The translations under genes were made by a program, and so were the position numbers. A DNA stretch of 64,000 nucleotides, from positions 1-64,000 of the forward strand of contig NZ_JAMOIE010000017.1 of the NCBI RefSeq assembly GCF_024448935.1, in the 5' to 3' direction. The stretch's first letter is position 1. Each line of letters opens with the position of its first letter. Shown piece after piece: positions 9,222-17,579 of this stretch. This DNA comes from Stutzerimonas stutzeri (GTDB lineage Bacteria; Pseudomonadota; Gammaproteobacteria; Pseudomonadales; Pseudomonadaceae). The notes under the pieces were generated by a model, which saw only the letters and a list, made by a program, of their open reading frames with translations, ran no database searches and was not told the DNA's origin.

Positions 9222-12200
9222 TTTTTACCGCACTATCGAAGAAGCCTCAATCGCCGCGCGTTCATTGGGAATAACTTCTAAGAGGGACTATGAACAGCGT
9301 TATCGTGATGATCCGTTGCTACCCTCCAGCTTAAGCAGAACATACAAGGACAGTTGGCTGGGATACCCAGATTTCTTTCGTCGTACTAATCCTAGTGCAG
9401 AATTTGAACCTTACAAAACTCTGGCAGAGGTCACTGCTGCGGTCAAGACGCTCGGAATTATAAGTGCTCTAGAATATAAATCCCGCTATCGTGAAGACCC
9501 AAAGCTTAGAAGTAAGCCGGAGCAGCTTTATAGGTCTGAATGGCTTGGATATCCAAGTTTTCTTGGTAGGAAAATTGATAGCTATTATCCAGAGTTAGAC
9601 CAGGCTAAAGCAGCAGTTCAGATGCTTGGAATTTCAACTGGTCGTGAATATCTGCGTGAATATAAACGCGATTCTCGATTGCCGCGTCGGCCTGAAGTGA
9701 TTTACGAGTCAGAGTGGAGATGTTGGGAGGATTTCCTTTCAAGAAAACTTGGTGGTATCGAAAAATATAAAACATTGGGGTTGGCGTCGGTTGCAGTTCG
9801 GCGGCTAGGCTTAAAATCTCAAGCTGACTATGATGAGTTACATTCATTTGATATTAAGCTTCCGGCCAGGCCTGACGAGTTTTACAGAAATGAATGGATT
9901 GGTTGGGATGATTTTTTTGACATAAATGCTGCGTCTCAATTTTTTTTTAACACTTTTGAGTTAGCTCGATCTGAAGCGCAGAAACTAAAGGTAGTGAGTC
10001 GTTGTGAATATCAGAAGAAAATAATAAATGACGAACGGTTTCCGGTATTCCCAAATAAATTTTACTCCGAGCAATGGAAAGGATGGCGTGACTATCTGGA
10101 AGTCATGCATGTTGATGATGAGCATTACAATTATACGGAAGCTCGTAAAGTTTGCATGGGTTTTAGGTTTAAAAGTAAAGCTAAATATAAGCGTGATTGC
10201 CGCAATTTGGATTCGCGTCTTCCAAGTAATCCGGAAGTTCTATATTTTGATGATTGGGCTGGGTGGCAGGTCTATCTCGGTACGTCATTTGGAAGTGGTT
10301 TCTACACGTTTGAGGAAGCGAAACGTCGAGTATTGGAGATGCAGATATCGACGCGTAGGCGCTATGCTCTCGCGCAGCGTGAGGACCCTATGCTCCCATC
10401 TCAGCCTGAGTCCACTTATCGTAAAAGTTGGAGTGGTTGGAGAGAGTTTTTATTTCAAAATGCAAATAAGTATTACGCCACTATTGATTTAGCAAGGGAA
10501 GCGGTGTGTCGGTTAGGTGTTGCTACTAAAAAGGAATATAGAGAGCGCTATATTGAAGATAAGCTGCTCCCATTGAATCCGCATAAAATTTATTCTGACG
10601 ATTGGCTCAGCTATCCACATTTTTTAAATAAGCGGGAAGGCGTGGATATGTATGAAAGCATTGAGCAAGCTAGTGATGCAGCGAAGCGTCTCGGGTTACT
10701 AACTAAAGCGTCATATCGGGAAGGTTATAAAAAAGATCCCAAACTTCCGTCAGCGCCGGATGAGGTGTACCAGGACAGTTGGAGGCTATGGGGGTGGGAA
10801 GAGTTTCTTGGTACCGAAAAATATTCGTTTAAGAAAGCTGGCCAGGCGGCTCGGAAACTTGGCATTACAGGTCACAGCGAGTATTCGCGATTATATCGGC
10901 TGGATCAAAGTTTGCCGAGCGCCCCATGGGAGTACTACCGATCTGAATGGCAGGGCTGGATTGATTTTTTGCTACCTGAAAAGTGCGGTACTTTGTTGGA
11001 GGCGAAATTTGCTATAAAAGTCTTAAAGATCAAAACCAGTATGGAGTACCTGAAGCAGTACAAGAATTACTCGTGCCTTCCTGCACACCCGGATAGAGTA
11101 TTTAGCGACGATTGGGTTGACTGGTATGATTTTTGTGATACCCCAATTCCTTATACTTACGAGGAAACACGCGCTCTAGTCATAGATGACGGAGTTAAAG
11201 GGCTAGAGGATTATAAGCGTTTTCTCGCCGTCAAAAATGATCCTCGAATCCCGCGCTCCCCGGCGACTGTTTATAAGGATAAATGGAATAGTTGGTATGA
11301 GTTTGTTAATAAGCCAGAGCCGTACAAGATCAAATATATTCGTGCGCCATATTTGGCTTGGGCTGAGAGTATAGAGCAATTTCTTAAAGTATCTCGTGGT
11401 GGTAGTAATAAAGAATTGGTACTGTGTCGATTTGTTCGTGACTACATTCAGAAATATGAGCTTGGATATGCGCCTGAAGTGTTCTTTGCATCTGCCAAGG
11501 TAGATCTTAATATATTCGAAGAGTTTATTTATAGTTCGGGCGGAAGTGCTAAGCGCTGGCTCCTTGCGGCGGCAAAAGAGTTCGCTGATTATGTTATTAG
11601 AACAAAGCTTACATTTGAGGACGAAGACACAGGTGAGCGTGTGGTTGCTCTAGGTGCTCGTAATCCATTTGTAAGTGTTTCTTACGATCGGGGCGGTCAA
11701 GTTGGCAGTTCGGGCGAGACTAACAAGCCTGCTCTGGCCTATCAGCATGTTCAATCGATGTGTAATTGGATCATCCCTGAAACAGCACTAAACTTTGGTG
11801 ATCTAGCGCACCTGCAGGGGTTTGATGCCGACTGGTTCGAGGTTGATTCGAAAGTCTTAGATACAGCGGATCCAGATTGTATTTTCAAATCTGAAAATGG
11901 CAAAACGTTGATGTGGTTCCCAGGTTACTGGATGCACACATACGCGCTTGCATCAGTTCCTGCACGCGGTCGGCAATTGGCATATGTTGATTCTGGAGAG
12001 GCCGAGGCTGAAATTCCTCAGTTTGAGGACGGCAAGATCGTATGGACCCCTAATGTGTCCGCACTTGCTGGGATGACTAAAGACCAAGGTTTCATCAAAC
12101 GCTACCCTGGTGACAATATCGGTATGCGTTTTACTTCAAACAAGACTTCAGTTCGGTCTGAGGGATATGCAGTTCCTTGGATTCCGGAGAAGCTTGCGGT

Positions 12201-13701
12201 TTGGATTATTCGGTTTCGTAATTGGCAGAGCAAGTATAATCCCGTGACGAGGCCTATGCCATGGATAGAGTGTGTCAGAACTGATCTTAATGAAAAGCAG
12301 CGGAGTGCAAAGGGTGAAAATTGCTTTTTGTTCCGTGAATTTGGTGAGGAGGAGTGTGGGAATTACTCGTCCCGGCTCAGGGATCGGTTAGCGGCGGCAC
12401 TGTATCATAGTCAGCCCGCCGGATTAGAACTTGCAGCGTCTAAAGGAAGACATTCGTCGCTAACTAATTATAGTACACCTTATTCACCCCATAGTATGCG
12501 AGTCAGCCTAATCACGGCATATGTCATAGAATTTGGCTTGCCACTTGATATAGTGATGAAAATTGCAGGTCATAGTTCTATTGTCATGTCGCTGTACTAC
12601 GTAAAGCTTAACGCCGAGGGGCTTCGTGTCAAGTTTGCGGAAGGTGAAAAGAGAGCTCTATCGAATCAGGTCTATGCCACCATCCAAATGCTTGAGCAAA
12701 ATAGGGTGGATGAGATAAGGAGCCAACTGATTCAAAATAATGAGGAGGCTATTCTGCGATATACAGGAAAAGGTCTTCCAGGTAGTTTTCTTTTCCGTGA
12801 TTACGGATTTTGTCCTTTTGCCGGAACTCGTTGCGATGATGGTGGGCCGTTGATTGGAGCTACTCAGGTTCGACAGCCTATTATGGGGGGCTACCTAGGC
12901 ATGCAGAACTGTCTGCGCTGTCGGCATTTTGTTACGGGGCCTGTTTTTATTGGCGGGCTGCTATACATAGCGAATGAAATATCTTTGCAAGCCGCTATTC
13001 AATTTGATCACATTGCAGACATTAATTCAAGAATCGCTGAAGTGTCACAAGCGATTGAAGAGCTAGATGATGCTGAATACGCTGCGTCGAAGGTGGGGGA
13101 GAAGTTTGACACAAGAGATCGAACCAGCATAGAGATGAAAGCTCGAAAACTACAGTCTGAGTTGGAGAGTGCTGCGAAGAAAGCCGATCTTTTTCTCTGT
13201 GATATCCAGTCAGTGTCTCGTTTAATAAATCAAAGCCAGGCCGTATTGAATGAGCAGGTTGCGCAGAAACATGACGATAACCTTCCTCAGTTGATTGTTC
13301 AAAGTGGGCATGAACTTGCCATCGCGTTAGAGGACTCTTCAAGGTTTCACTTACTGAGTGAGGTGTGTGAGAATGCTGAAATTTACGAAGCGGCTTCTGC
13401 AGAGCTTGCTCTTCCTTCTCGATCACAGATGCTCGATAGAATGATCGCATTCAATAATATGACTCCTAAGATGTATGCGCTCGATAAGCAACAGCAGTTG
13501 GTCATTGGTAACCAGTTGACGAATTTTCTCCTCACGCGTGTTAAATCTTGGGCGAAGGTGGATGATTTAATTACTGGAAAACTGCTGTTGAGCGACTTAA
13601 ACGAAGAGGAGCGCATTGAGCCTAAGGAAATCAAAGCAATCCTCGGTGGCAGCAAGCATGCCATTGCAAGTGACATGGCCATGGAGCTGCAGGGGGGGTA
13701 G
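9214..13701 (+). CDS. gmtZ: Gamma-mobile-trio integrase GmtZ: repeat array fused to a tyrosine recombinase
   Basis: About 1,495 aa. Residues 1-700 are about twelve copies of a 55-residue unit with the pattern Y.t...A...aLGi.s...Y...y..D..LP..P...Y...W.gW.dFl. Next come a SAM-like segment (about 720-800) and a catalytic domain with PHSMRVSLITAY (about 1092-1104; HxxR), IAGHSSIVMSLYYVK (His and nucleophilic Tyr), then a Cys cluster (FCPFAGTRC, NCLRCRHF, about 1195-1235) and a coiled coil. ATG 9214 is preferred because AGGA sits 6 nt upstream; 9208 is possible. The repeats probably bind DNA or partners; this is inference. It overlaps gmtY. Confidence 0.85.
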   Translation: MANFYRTIEEASIAARSLGITSKRDYEQRYRDDPLLPSSLSRTYKDSWLGYPDFFRRTNPSAEFEPYKTLAEVTAAVKTLGIISALEYKSRYREDPKLRSKPEQLYRSEWLGYPSFLGRKIDSYYPELDQAKAAVQMLGISTGREYLREYKRDSRLPRRPEVIYESEWRCWEDFLSRKLGGIEKYKTLGLASVAVRRLGLKSQADYDELHSFDIKLPARPDEFYRNEWIGWDDFFDINAASQFFFNTFELARSEAQKLKVVSRCEYQKKIINDERFPVFPNKFYSEQWKGWRDYLEVMHVDDEHYNYTEARKVCMGFRFKSKAKYKRDCRNLDSRLPSNPEVLYFDDWAGWQVYLGTSFGSGFYTFEEAKRRVLEMQISTRRRYALAQREDPMLPSQPESTYRKSWSGWREFLFQNANKYYATIDLAREAVCRLGVATKKEYRERYIEDKLLPLNPHKIYSDDWLSYPHFLNKREGVDMYESIEQASDAAKRLGLLTKASYREGYKKDPKLPSAPDEVYQDSWRLWGWEEFLGTEKYSFKKAGQAARKLGITGHSEYSRLYRLDQSLPSAPWEYYRSEWQGWIDFLLPEKCGTLLEAKFAIKVLKIKTSMEYLKQYKNYSCLPAHPDRVFSDDWVDWYDFCDTPIPYTYEETRALVIDDGVKGLEDYKRFLAVKNDPRIPRSPATVYKDKWNSWYEFVNKPEPYKIKYIRAPYLAWAESIEQFLKVSRGGSNKELVLCRFVRDYIQKYELGYAPEVFFASAKVDLNIFEEFIYSSGGSAKRWLLAAAKEFADYVIRTKLTFEDEDTGERVVALGARNPFVSVSYDRGGQVGSSGETNKPALAYQHVQSMCNWIIPETALNFGDLAHLQGFDADWFEVDSKVLDTADPDCIFKSENGKTLMWFPGYWMHTYALASVPARGRQLAYVDSGEAEAEIPQFEDGKIVWTPNVSALAGMTKDQGFIKRYPGDNIGMRFTSNKTSVRSEGYAVPWIPEKLAVWIIRFRNWQSKYNPVTRPMPWIECVRTDLNEKQRSAKGENCFLFREFGEEECGNYSSRLRDRLAAALYHSQPAGLELAASKGRHSSLTNYSTPYSPHSMRVSLITAYVIEFGLPLDIVMKIAGHSSIVMSLYYVKLNAEGLRVKFAEGEKRALSNQVYATIQMLEQNRVDEIRSQLIQNNEEAILRYTGKGLPGSFLFRDYGFCPFAGTRCDDGGPLIGATQVRQPIMGGYLGMQNCLRCRHFVTGPVFIGGLLYIANEISLQAAIQFDHIADINSRIAEVSQAIEELDDAEYAASKVGEKFDTRDRTSIEMKARKLQSELESAAKKADLFLCDIQSVSRLINQSQAVLNEQVAQKHDDNLPQLIVQSGHELAIALEDSSRFHLLSEVCENAEIYEAASAELALPSRSQMLDRMIAFNNMTPKMYALDKQQQLVIGNQLTNFLLTRVKSWAKVDDLITGKLLLSDLNEEERIEPKEIKAILGGSKHAIASDMAMELQGG

Positions 13702-13704
13702 GTG

Positions 13705-14304
13705 ATGGATCCTAAAGCTATGCTTGAACACCTCAAGGAGTTTGTTTCTCCACGAACCCAATTAACGCTAGATGCGATTTATAAGGTTTGTCTAGAACAG
13801 GTTGAGCGTGGAGTTTCGGATTTCAGTTTCGCCACTGTGGCTCGGTTAGGTGAAAATCGGGGCGTGCCAAAGGCACAAAGTATTCGAAACGCTTCTGGTG
13901 TCCACTATCGGGCACTCATAGAGTCTTTTGTGGCTGAGTTTCCAGCCAAAAAAATTGCTCATAAGGAAACCAAGGCTAACGCATGGGTTGATGAGCTGCC
14001 TACCGCTCGACATAGACTCTTGGTGAAAATACTGATCTCTGAGTTAGCGGAGGCGCGCCGTTTAATCAAAGAAGTTGTACCTCCTGGGTTGGAAATTTAT
14101 GTTGACGACCGTAGGGCCTCTCCAAGCACTTTCAAGTTGGACAACGTTGAAAGGCGTGCTTTGGAGTACATTATTTCGGATGATTTTATGAAGAAATGGG
14201 AATTTCACAGGGGTGATAAGGGAGATGTGCTCGACCAATCTGGAGTTCGTGTGCTGAAACCGGGTACGTTTGAGGCCATTGAGAAAGCTCTACGTCATCT
14301 TTAA
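13705..14304 (+). CDS. gmtX: Gamma-mobile-trio protein GmtX
   Basis: Small 199-aa protein, third gene of the recombination trio, beginning 3 nt after the gmtZ stop with a G-rich ribosome binding site. It contains FSFATVARLGENRGVPKAQSIRNASGVHYRALIESF, a pattern also seen in small accessory proteins of multi-recombinase elements, probably a DNA-binding fold. No catalytic residues are recognised. Its role in integration is inferred from constant association with gmtY and gmtZ. A GTG at 13702 is an alternative start. Confidence 0.75.
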   Translation: MDPKAMLEHLKEFVSPRTQLTLDAIYKVCLEQVERGVSDFSFATVARLGENRGVPKAQSIRNASGVHYRALIESFVAEFPAKKIAHKETKANAWVDELPTARHRLLVKILISELAEARRLIKEVVPPGLEIYVDDRRASPSTFKLDNVERRALEYIISDDFMKKWEFHRGDKGDVLDQSGVRVLKPGTFEAIEKALRHL

Positions 14305-14401
14305 AAGCCATTTGTGCAGGTAGTTATGGCCTCTTAAGTTGTACAGGATCCCTGCAGCCAGCTGATTTTGTTGAAAAATTCGGATTCTAAGAAAGCTGTT
14401 C

Positions 14402-14479
14402 TCAGCTTCTCAGTAATGGCTTCACTGCGTCTGCCCCTTTCTCAACCAGCTCGGTCAATGCGATAGTGGGCTTGGTCAT
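14402..14479 (-). pseudogene. N-terminal remnant of an IS256-family transposase
   Basis: The minus strand from 14479 reads MTKPTIALTELVEKGADA, the start of many IS256-family (mutator-type) transposases, and then diverges to a stop after 25 codons. No other transposase part is nearby. A second IS256-type fragment in the same orientation lies at 37579-37953, so transposase debris brackets the BREX region. The rest of 14305-14831 has no gene: it holds this fragment, a hairpin (next entry) and unrecognised sequence. Confidence 0.6.
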
Positions 14480-14541
14480 CGTGGTTTCTCTGGTGAAGGT
14501 TAAGTCCGCAAACTCAACGTTAGCCAAGAACCACGATGACC
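14474..14541. repeat. 13-bp perfect inverted repeat next to the IS256 remnant
   Basis: GGTCATCGTGGTT (14474-14486) and AACCACGATGACC (14529-14541) are perfectly complementary with a 42-nt loop. The left arm spans the start codon of the transposase remnant. It could be a rearranged copy of the IS 5' end or a translational-control hairpin of the ancestral IS. 14542-14831 shows no supported feature. Confidence 0.55.
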
Positions 14542-14831
14542 ATCCTCTTTCGCCCGCAGGGCGCCTTCGGCTGGTTCAGTTACACCACTTCCCGGGACGC
14601 GATCATGATGCCGAATTGGCGACGCTGAAAACAGTCATTGATTTTTGAGCGCTTGGCCTTGTAGGGCTGTCGATTGGCAACAGGGGAGAAGTGGTAGATA
14701 CGAAAGGTAGGAAGATCCACAAGCCCGGCTTCCGTGACGCCGTCGAGAAAGTTCTTTCTGTGCAAGTGAAATGAAGATGAGAAATGATTGGCAATCTATC
14801 GTGCCAAACCCTGTCGACCTTCTTGCCAGTG

Positions 14832-15122
14832 TTATGGTCTGGCTCGGCTAGTTCCGTGATCAGAAAACATCGGATCATTCAACAGCCAGCTGACTAAAAC
14901 CGGATGTAGAGGCCCATGTTTGTCGGCTAATAGAGAAAGTTCCTGCTTGGACCGCTCTTCCACTCGACCAGCCAACAAGACGGCTTCTGCTGTCGGGTAG
15001 TGTCGTACTAGATTTTTGGCTTGGTTCCGTACGCATTCAGGAAGGCTCGTGTCCCTGGCCAGTTCCTGTAGGAAGTCCCGTGTTTGCACAACGCTACGGG
15101 TGCGCTCATGAGCCATAGTCAT
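14832..15122 (-). CDS. BPSL0761 family protein
   Basis: Small protein of 96 aa beginning MTMAHERTRSVVQTRDFLQE and containing RNQAKNLVRHYPTAEAVLLAG, a pattern known to me as the BPSL0761 family, common in genomic islands and of unknown function. The start at 15122 is preceded by AGGAGT at good spacing; a longer in-frame extension has no ribosome binding site. Its ATG overlaps the stop of the upstream small ORF (ATGA), so the pair is probably co-translated. No catalytic motif is seen. Confidence 0.75.
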   Translation of the reverse strand: MTMAHERTRSVVQTRDFLQELARDTSLPECVRNQAKNLVRHYPTAEAVLLAGRVEERSKQELSLLADKHGPLHPVLVSWLLNDPMFSDHGTSRARP

Positions 15123-15280
15123 GGCATTACTCCTGAATTGTCCGCGGGGGGGGGACGGTTTCCCGTCAACGTGTCCCACGGCCCGTGGGGGCAGTTTACT
15201 GGATAGAGTTTGATCTGCCAAAAGGGGGTGACCTCAATCATCAGCAACGGGGCGGCCGGTTCAAGGGGCGCACGGCTCAT
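15119..15280 (-). CDS. Small ORF (53 aa) coupled to the BPSL0761 gene
   Basis: Reads MSRAPLEPAAPLLMIEVTPF to a C-terminus ending in NSGVMP. Its TGA overlaps the ATG of the BPSL0761 gene as ATGA, which favours a real coupled gene. It is rich in proline with one cysteine; no domain is recognised. A run of nine G on the plus strand encodes three consecutive prolines and would be a slippage-prone site. Function unknown. Confidence 0.5.
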   Translation of the reverse strand: MSRAPLEPAAPLLMIEVTPFWQIKLYPVNCPHGPWDTLTGNRPPPADNSGVMP

Positions 15281-15406
15281 TGTGCTGTCCTGGTCAGCGC
15301 GGCTTCAAGTGCGCGATGGCTGAGCTGATCTTTCCGTACTGATCTGGCGGGGTGGGTCATATTCCTGACGGTGTCTGGGTCCTTCCTGGTGGGCTTGGTA
15401 ATTTAA

Positions 15407-15429
15407 TTTACAGTAAGTCTATTTACAGT
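15407..15429. promoter_or_regulatory. Direct repeat TTTACAGT upstream of brxR (possible BrxR operator)
   Basis: TTTACAGT occurs at 15407-15414 and 15422-15429, 15 bp apart start to start. It lies 50-73 bp before brxR in an AT-rich stretch that is a good promoter candidate for the BREX operon. BrxR proteins repress BREX operons by binding upstream sites, so this repeat is a candidate operator. Inference only. Confidence 0.4.
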
Positions 15430-15479
15430 CTTTTGCTGCTCGGGCAGTATCGGGTTCGAATCCTCGTCAGGCCTTGCAG

Positions 15480-16349
15480 ATGCTCAATCTCAAACACGAA
15501 GTCCTTCTCCGTCTGCGCGCCATTGAGCTGATTGCTTTTTGGGAGGGGCGTCTGATCACTACTCAGCTAGTCGAGTGGTTTGGCATTACTCGGCAGCAGG
15601 CTTCCTCGGACATTAACCGGTACAACACGGAGTTCAACGAAGGGGCGCTCATTCATAACCCCGCAGTCAAAGGCTATGTCCCAGCTGCAGGCTTTCAGCC
15701 GGTACTCACGGCTGGGCACGTCAATGAGTATCTCGAAATGCTCGTGAGTCAGGGCGGGCAGCCGATGGCTCAAGTGCTGGAGTCTCATCCGGGGGTTGCC
15801 ACTGTCCAGTTGCCCGACCGTGCAATTCGACCGGAGGTAGTGCGCGAGGTAGTCAGGGCTTGCCGTGCGGGAACTAGTCTCAGAGTCCTCTATGCCTCAA
15901 TGAGCAACCCGGCACCACACGAGCGAGTCATCTCTCCTCACACCTTGGTTTACACGGGCTTTCGCTGGCATGTACGGGCCTGGTGTCACAAGCGGGAGGA
16001 CTTCCGTGATTTTCTTCTGTCGCGCATTGATCGCACGCCCAAGCCTTGTGATGAAGAGGCACCTAAGGCGGAAAGCGACTGCCTATGGCAAGAGAAGATT
16101 TCTCTGACGCTCATCCCCAATCTGCTGCTCAGCGACTCTCAGAAAGCCTTGGTCGAGCGCGACTTCGCCATGCCGGAAGGGCGCCTACAGTTGACCGTGC
16201 GTAAGGCTTTAGCCTACTACACCCTGCAGCGCTTTCAGGCAGCAATTACCGAGGACGACGCTTCCCGTGTGCGGGAGCATCCGCTGCAACTGTTACCAAC
16301 GGATCGCAGAAAGCTTGAACCTCTTCTCTTTGGTGGAGGCCAGGGGTGA
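15480..16349 (+). CDS. brxR: BREX transcriptional regulator BrxR (WYL domain)
   Basis: 289-aa regulator with an N-terminal winged helix-turn-helix (WEGRLITTQLVEWFGITRQQASSDINRYN) and a WYL-type ligand domain (HTLVYTGFRWHVRAWCHKREDFRDFLLSRI). This matches BrxR/CapW-type repressors that head phage-defence operons. It is directly upstream of brxA and overlaps it by 4 nt (GTGA). The start is ATG 15480; a TTG two codons earlier is possible, and neither has a strong ribosome binding site. The trigger sensed by the WYL domain is unknown. Confidence 0.88.
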   Translation: MLNLKHEVLLRLRAIELIAFWEGRLITTQLVEWFGITRQQASSDINRYNTEFNEGALIHNPAVKGYVPAAGFQPVLTAGHVNEYLEMLVSQGGQPMAQVLESHPGVATVQLPDRAIRPEVVREVVRACRAGTSLRVLYASMSNPAPHERVISPHTLVYTGFRWHVRAWCHKREDFRDFLLSRIDRTPKPCDEEAPKAESDCLWQEKISLTLIPNLLLSDSQKALVERDFAMPEGRLQLTVRKALAYYTLQRFQAAITEDDASRVREHPLQLLPTDRRKLEPLLFGGGQG

Positions 16350-16963
16350 GCGTGCAGGCTTTCAGTTATGACTCCGACCTGATCGGCGGTTCGCTGCAGG
16401 TTCGAGAATCTCGCATTGTGGCCGACCTGCTGTTGCAGAACGCCAGCGCCGAGCACTGGTACGAGGTCATCCAGCAAGAGAACCGGCTTCAAAAACGCAC
16501 CCCCGCTTCGGCCAAGCGTGTTGCTCAGGCTCTGCGCAAGCGCTTGGAACGGTTGGACGCCGCCTTTTGGCGGGCCATTCGCGATGGCGACGATGAGCTT
16601 GCCACTCAAGTGGTGTTCTGCTCAGCCCTGGAGCGCAATCTTCTCCTCGTCGAATTCATCGAAACCGTCGTCCGGGATGCCTTTGCTACCCGCGCTGGGG
16701 TACTTGAGCCCTACCATTGGAGCGAATTCCTGGATGAGCGCAGCCATCGAGATCCAGCCATCACTACCTGGACTGAGTCCAGTCGCAAGAAGATGGCTCA
16801 AGTCGTCTACCGCATGCTGGCTGAAGTCGGTCTGCTGGAAAGTACGCGCAGCATGAGATTGCAAAACCTAAAGATCCGGCCAGAGGCACGCGCGTTGCTG
16901 GACGACAGCTACCGACAACGAATCAGAGCCTGCCTGGAAGTATCCAGCGCCGCTGCGCAGTAG
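16346..16963 (+). CDS. brxA: BREX protein BrxA
   Basis: 205 aa, matching the DUF1819/BrxA family by length, position and sequence (SDLIGGSLQVRESRIVADLLLQ at the N-terminus). BrxA is a small, mostly helical DNA-binding protein of type I BREX. It starts with GTG overlapping the brxR stop (GTGA), so expression is coupled to the regulator gene. brxB follows after 22 nt. Confidence 0.9.
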   Translation: MSVQAFSYDSDLIGGSLQVRESRIVADLLLQNASAEHWYEVIQQENRLQKRTPASAKRVAQALRKRLERLDAAFWRAIRDGDDELATQVVFCSALERNLLLVEFIETVVRDAFATRAGVLEPYHWSEFLDERSHRDPAITTWTESSRKKMAQVVYRMLAEVGLLESTRSMRLQNLKIRPEARALLDDSYRQRIRACLEVSSAAAQ

Positions 16964-16985
16964 GCGCGGAATCAAGGAGTAAGTG

Positions 16986-17561
16986 ATGAATCAGCAGCTA
17001 CAGGATCGGCTGAATCAGATCCCGGAAAAAATCCTCACAGAGGAATTTCTCAAAAGCCAGGGCCTCGGCAACGAGATCGGCTTCTGGATCTTCGACTATG
17101 ACCCAGAGGATGAACTACAGGTGCGTGAGTACCTGTGCTTTCTAGAAGGGCTCCTGACCAAGAAGCACAGTCATCTCAAGGTTGCCCACATCAACCTGCT
17201 GCAGGCCATGCGCGAATACTTGGATCAGCGCAGCTTCACCGACAAGGCCATCTTGATGCAGCAGACCAAGGGCGACCAGGCGCTGCTCAAGGCGCTTTCC
17301 GGGCCTCTGCACATGGATAAGTTCGCTCCCTTCCTGATGGAGCACAGCGGCGCTGCCGAGCGCGATGTCGTCCTGATTTCAGGTGTGGGCTCTGTTTGGC
17401 CTGTCCTACGTGCCCACAACCTGCTCAACAAGTTGCACGCGCTGCTCGGTCACAAGCCTTTGGTGCTGTTCTACCCCGGCCATTACTCAGGGCAGTCACT
17501 GTCCCTGTTCAACCGTATCCCCAGCAACAACTACTACCGTGCGTTCAAGCTGGTGCCCTGA
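16986..17561 (+). CDS. brxB: BREX protein BrxB
   Basis: 191-aa DUF1788/BrxB family protein. Recognisable parts are GFWIFDYDPEDELQVREYL and the end DVVLISGVGSVWPVLRAHNLLN then PLVLFYPGHYSG. The ATG at 16986 has AAGGAGT at a normal distance; GTG 16983 is an in-frame alternative. Conserved core component of type I BREX, required for defence, molecular role not settled. Sits between brxA and brxC as usual. Confidence 0.92.
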   Translation: MNQQLQDRLNQIPEKILTEEFLKSQGLGNEIGFWIFDYDPEDELQVREYLCFLEGLLTKKHSHLKVAHINLLQAMREYLDQRSFTDKAILMQQTKGDQALLKALSGPLHMDKFAPFLMEHSGAAERDVVLISGVGSVWPVLRAHNLLNKLHALLGHKPLVLFYPGHYSGQSLSLFNRIPSNNYYRAFKLVP

Positions 17562-17579
17562 TCAATAAGGACGATTGCC

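Noticed and set aside
9214-11320. Repeat array considered as a CRISPR or DNA-level tandem repeat
   Set aside because: The repetition is at the protein level only; the DNA units are diverged and inside an open reading frame.
14466-14648. 60-codon plus-strand ORF
   Set aside because: It overlaps the IS256 remnant and hairpin, lacks a ribosome binding site and has no recognisable pattern.
15448-15470. Possible tRNA gene suggested by GGGTTCGAATCC
   Set aside because: No acceptor, D-arm or anticodon arm can be folded around it; kept only as a possible scar.
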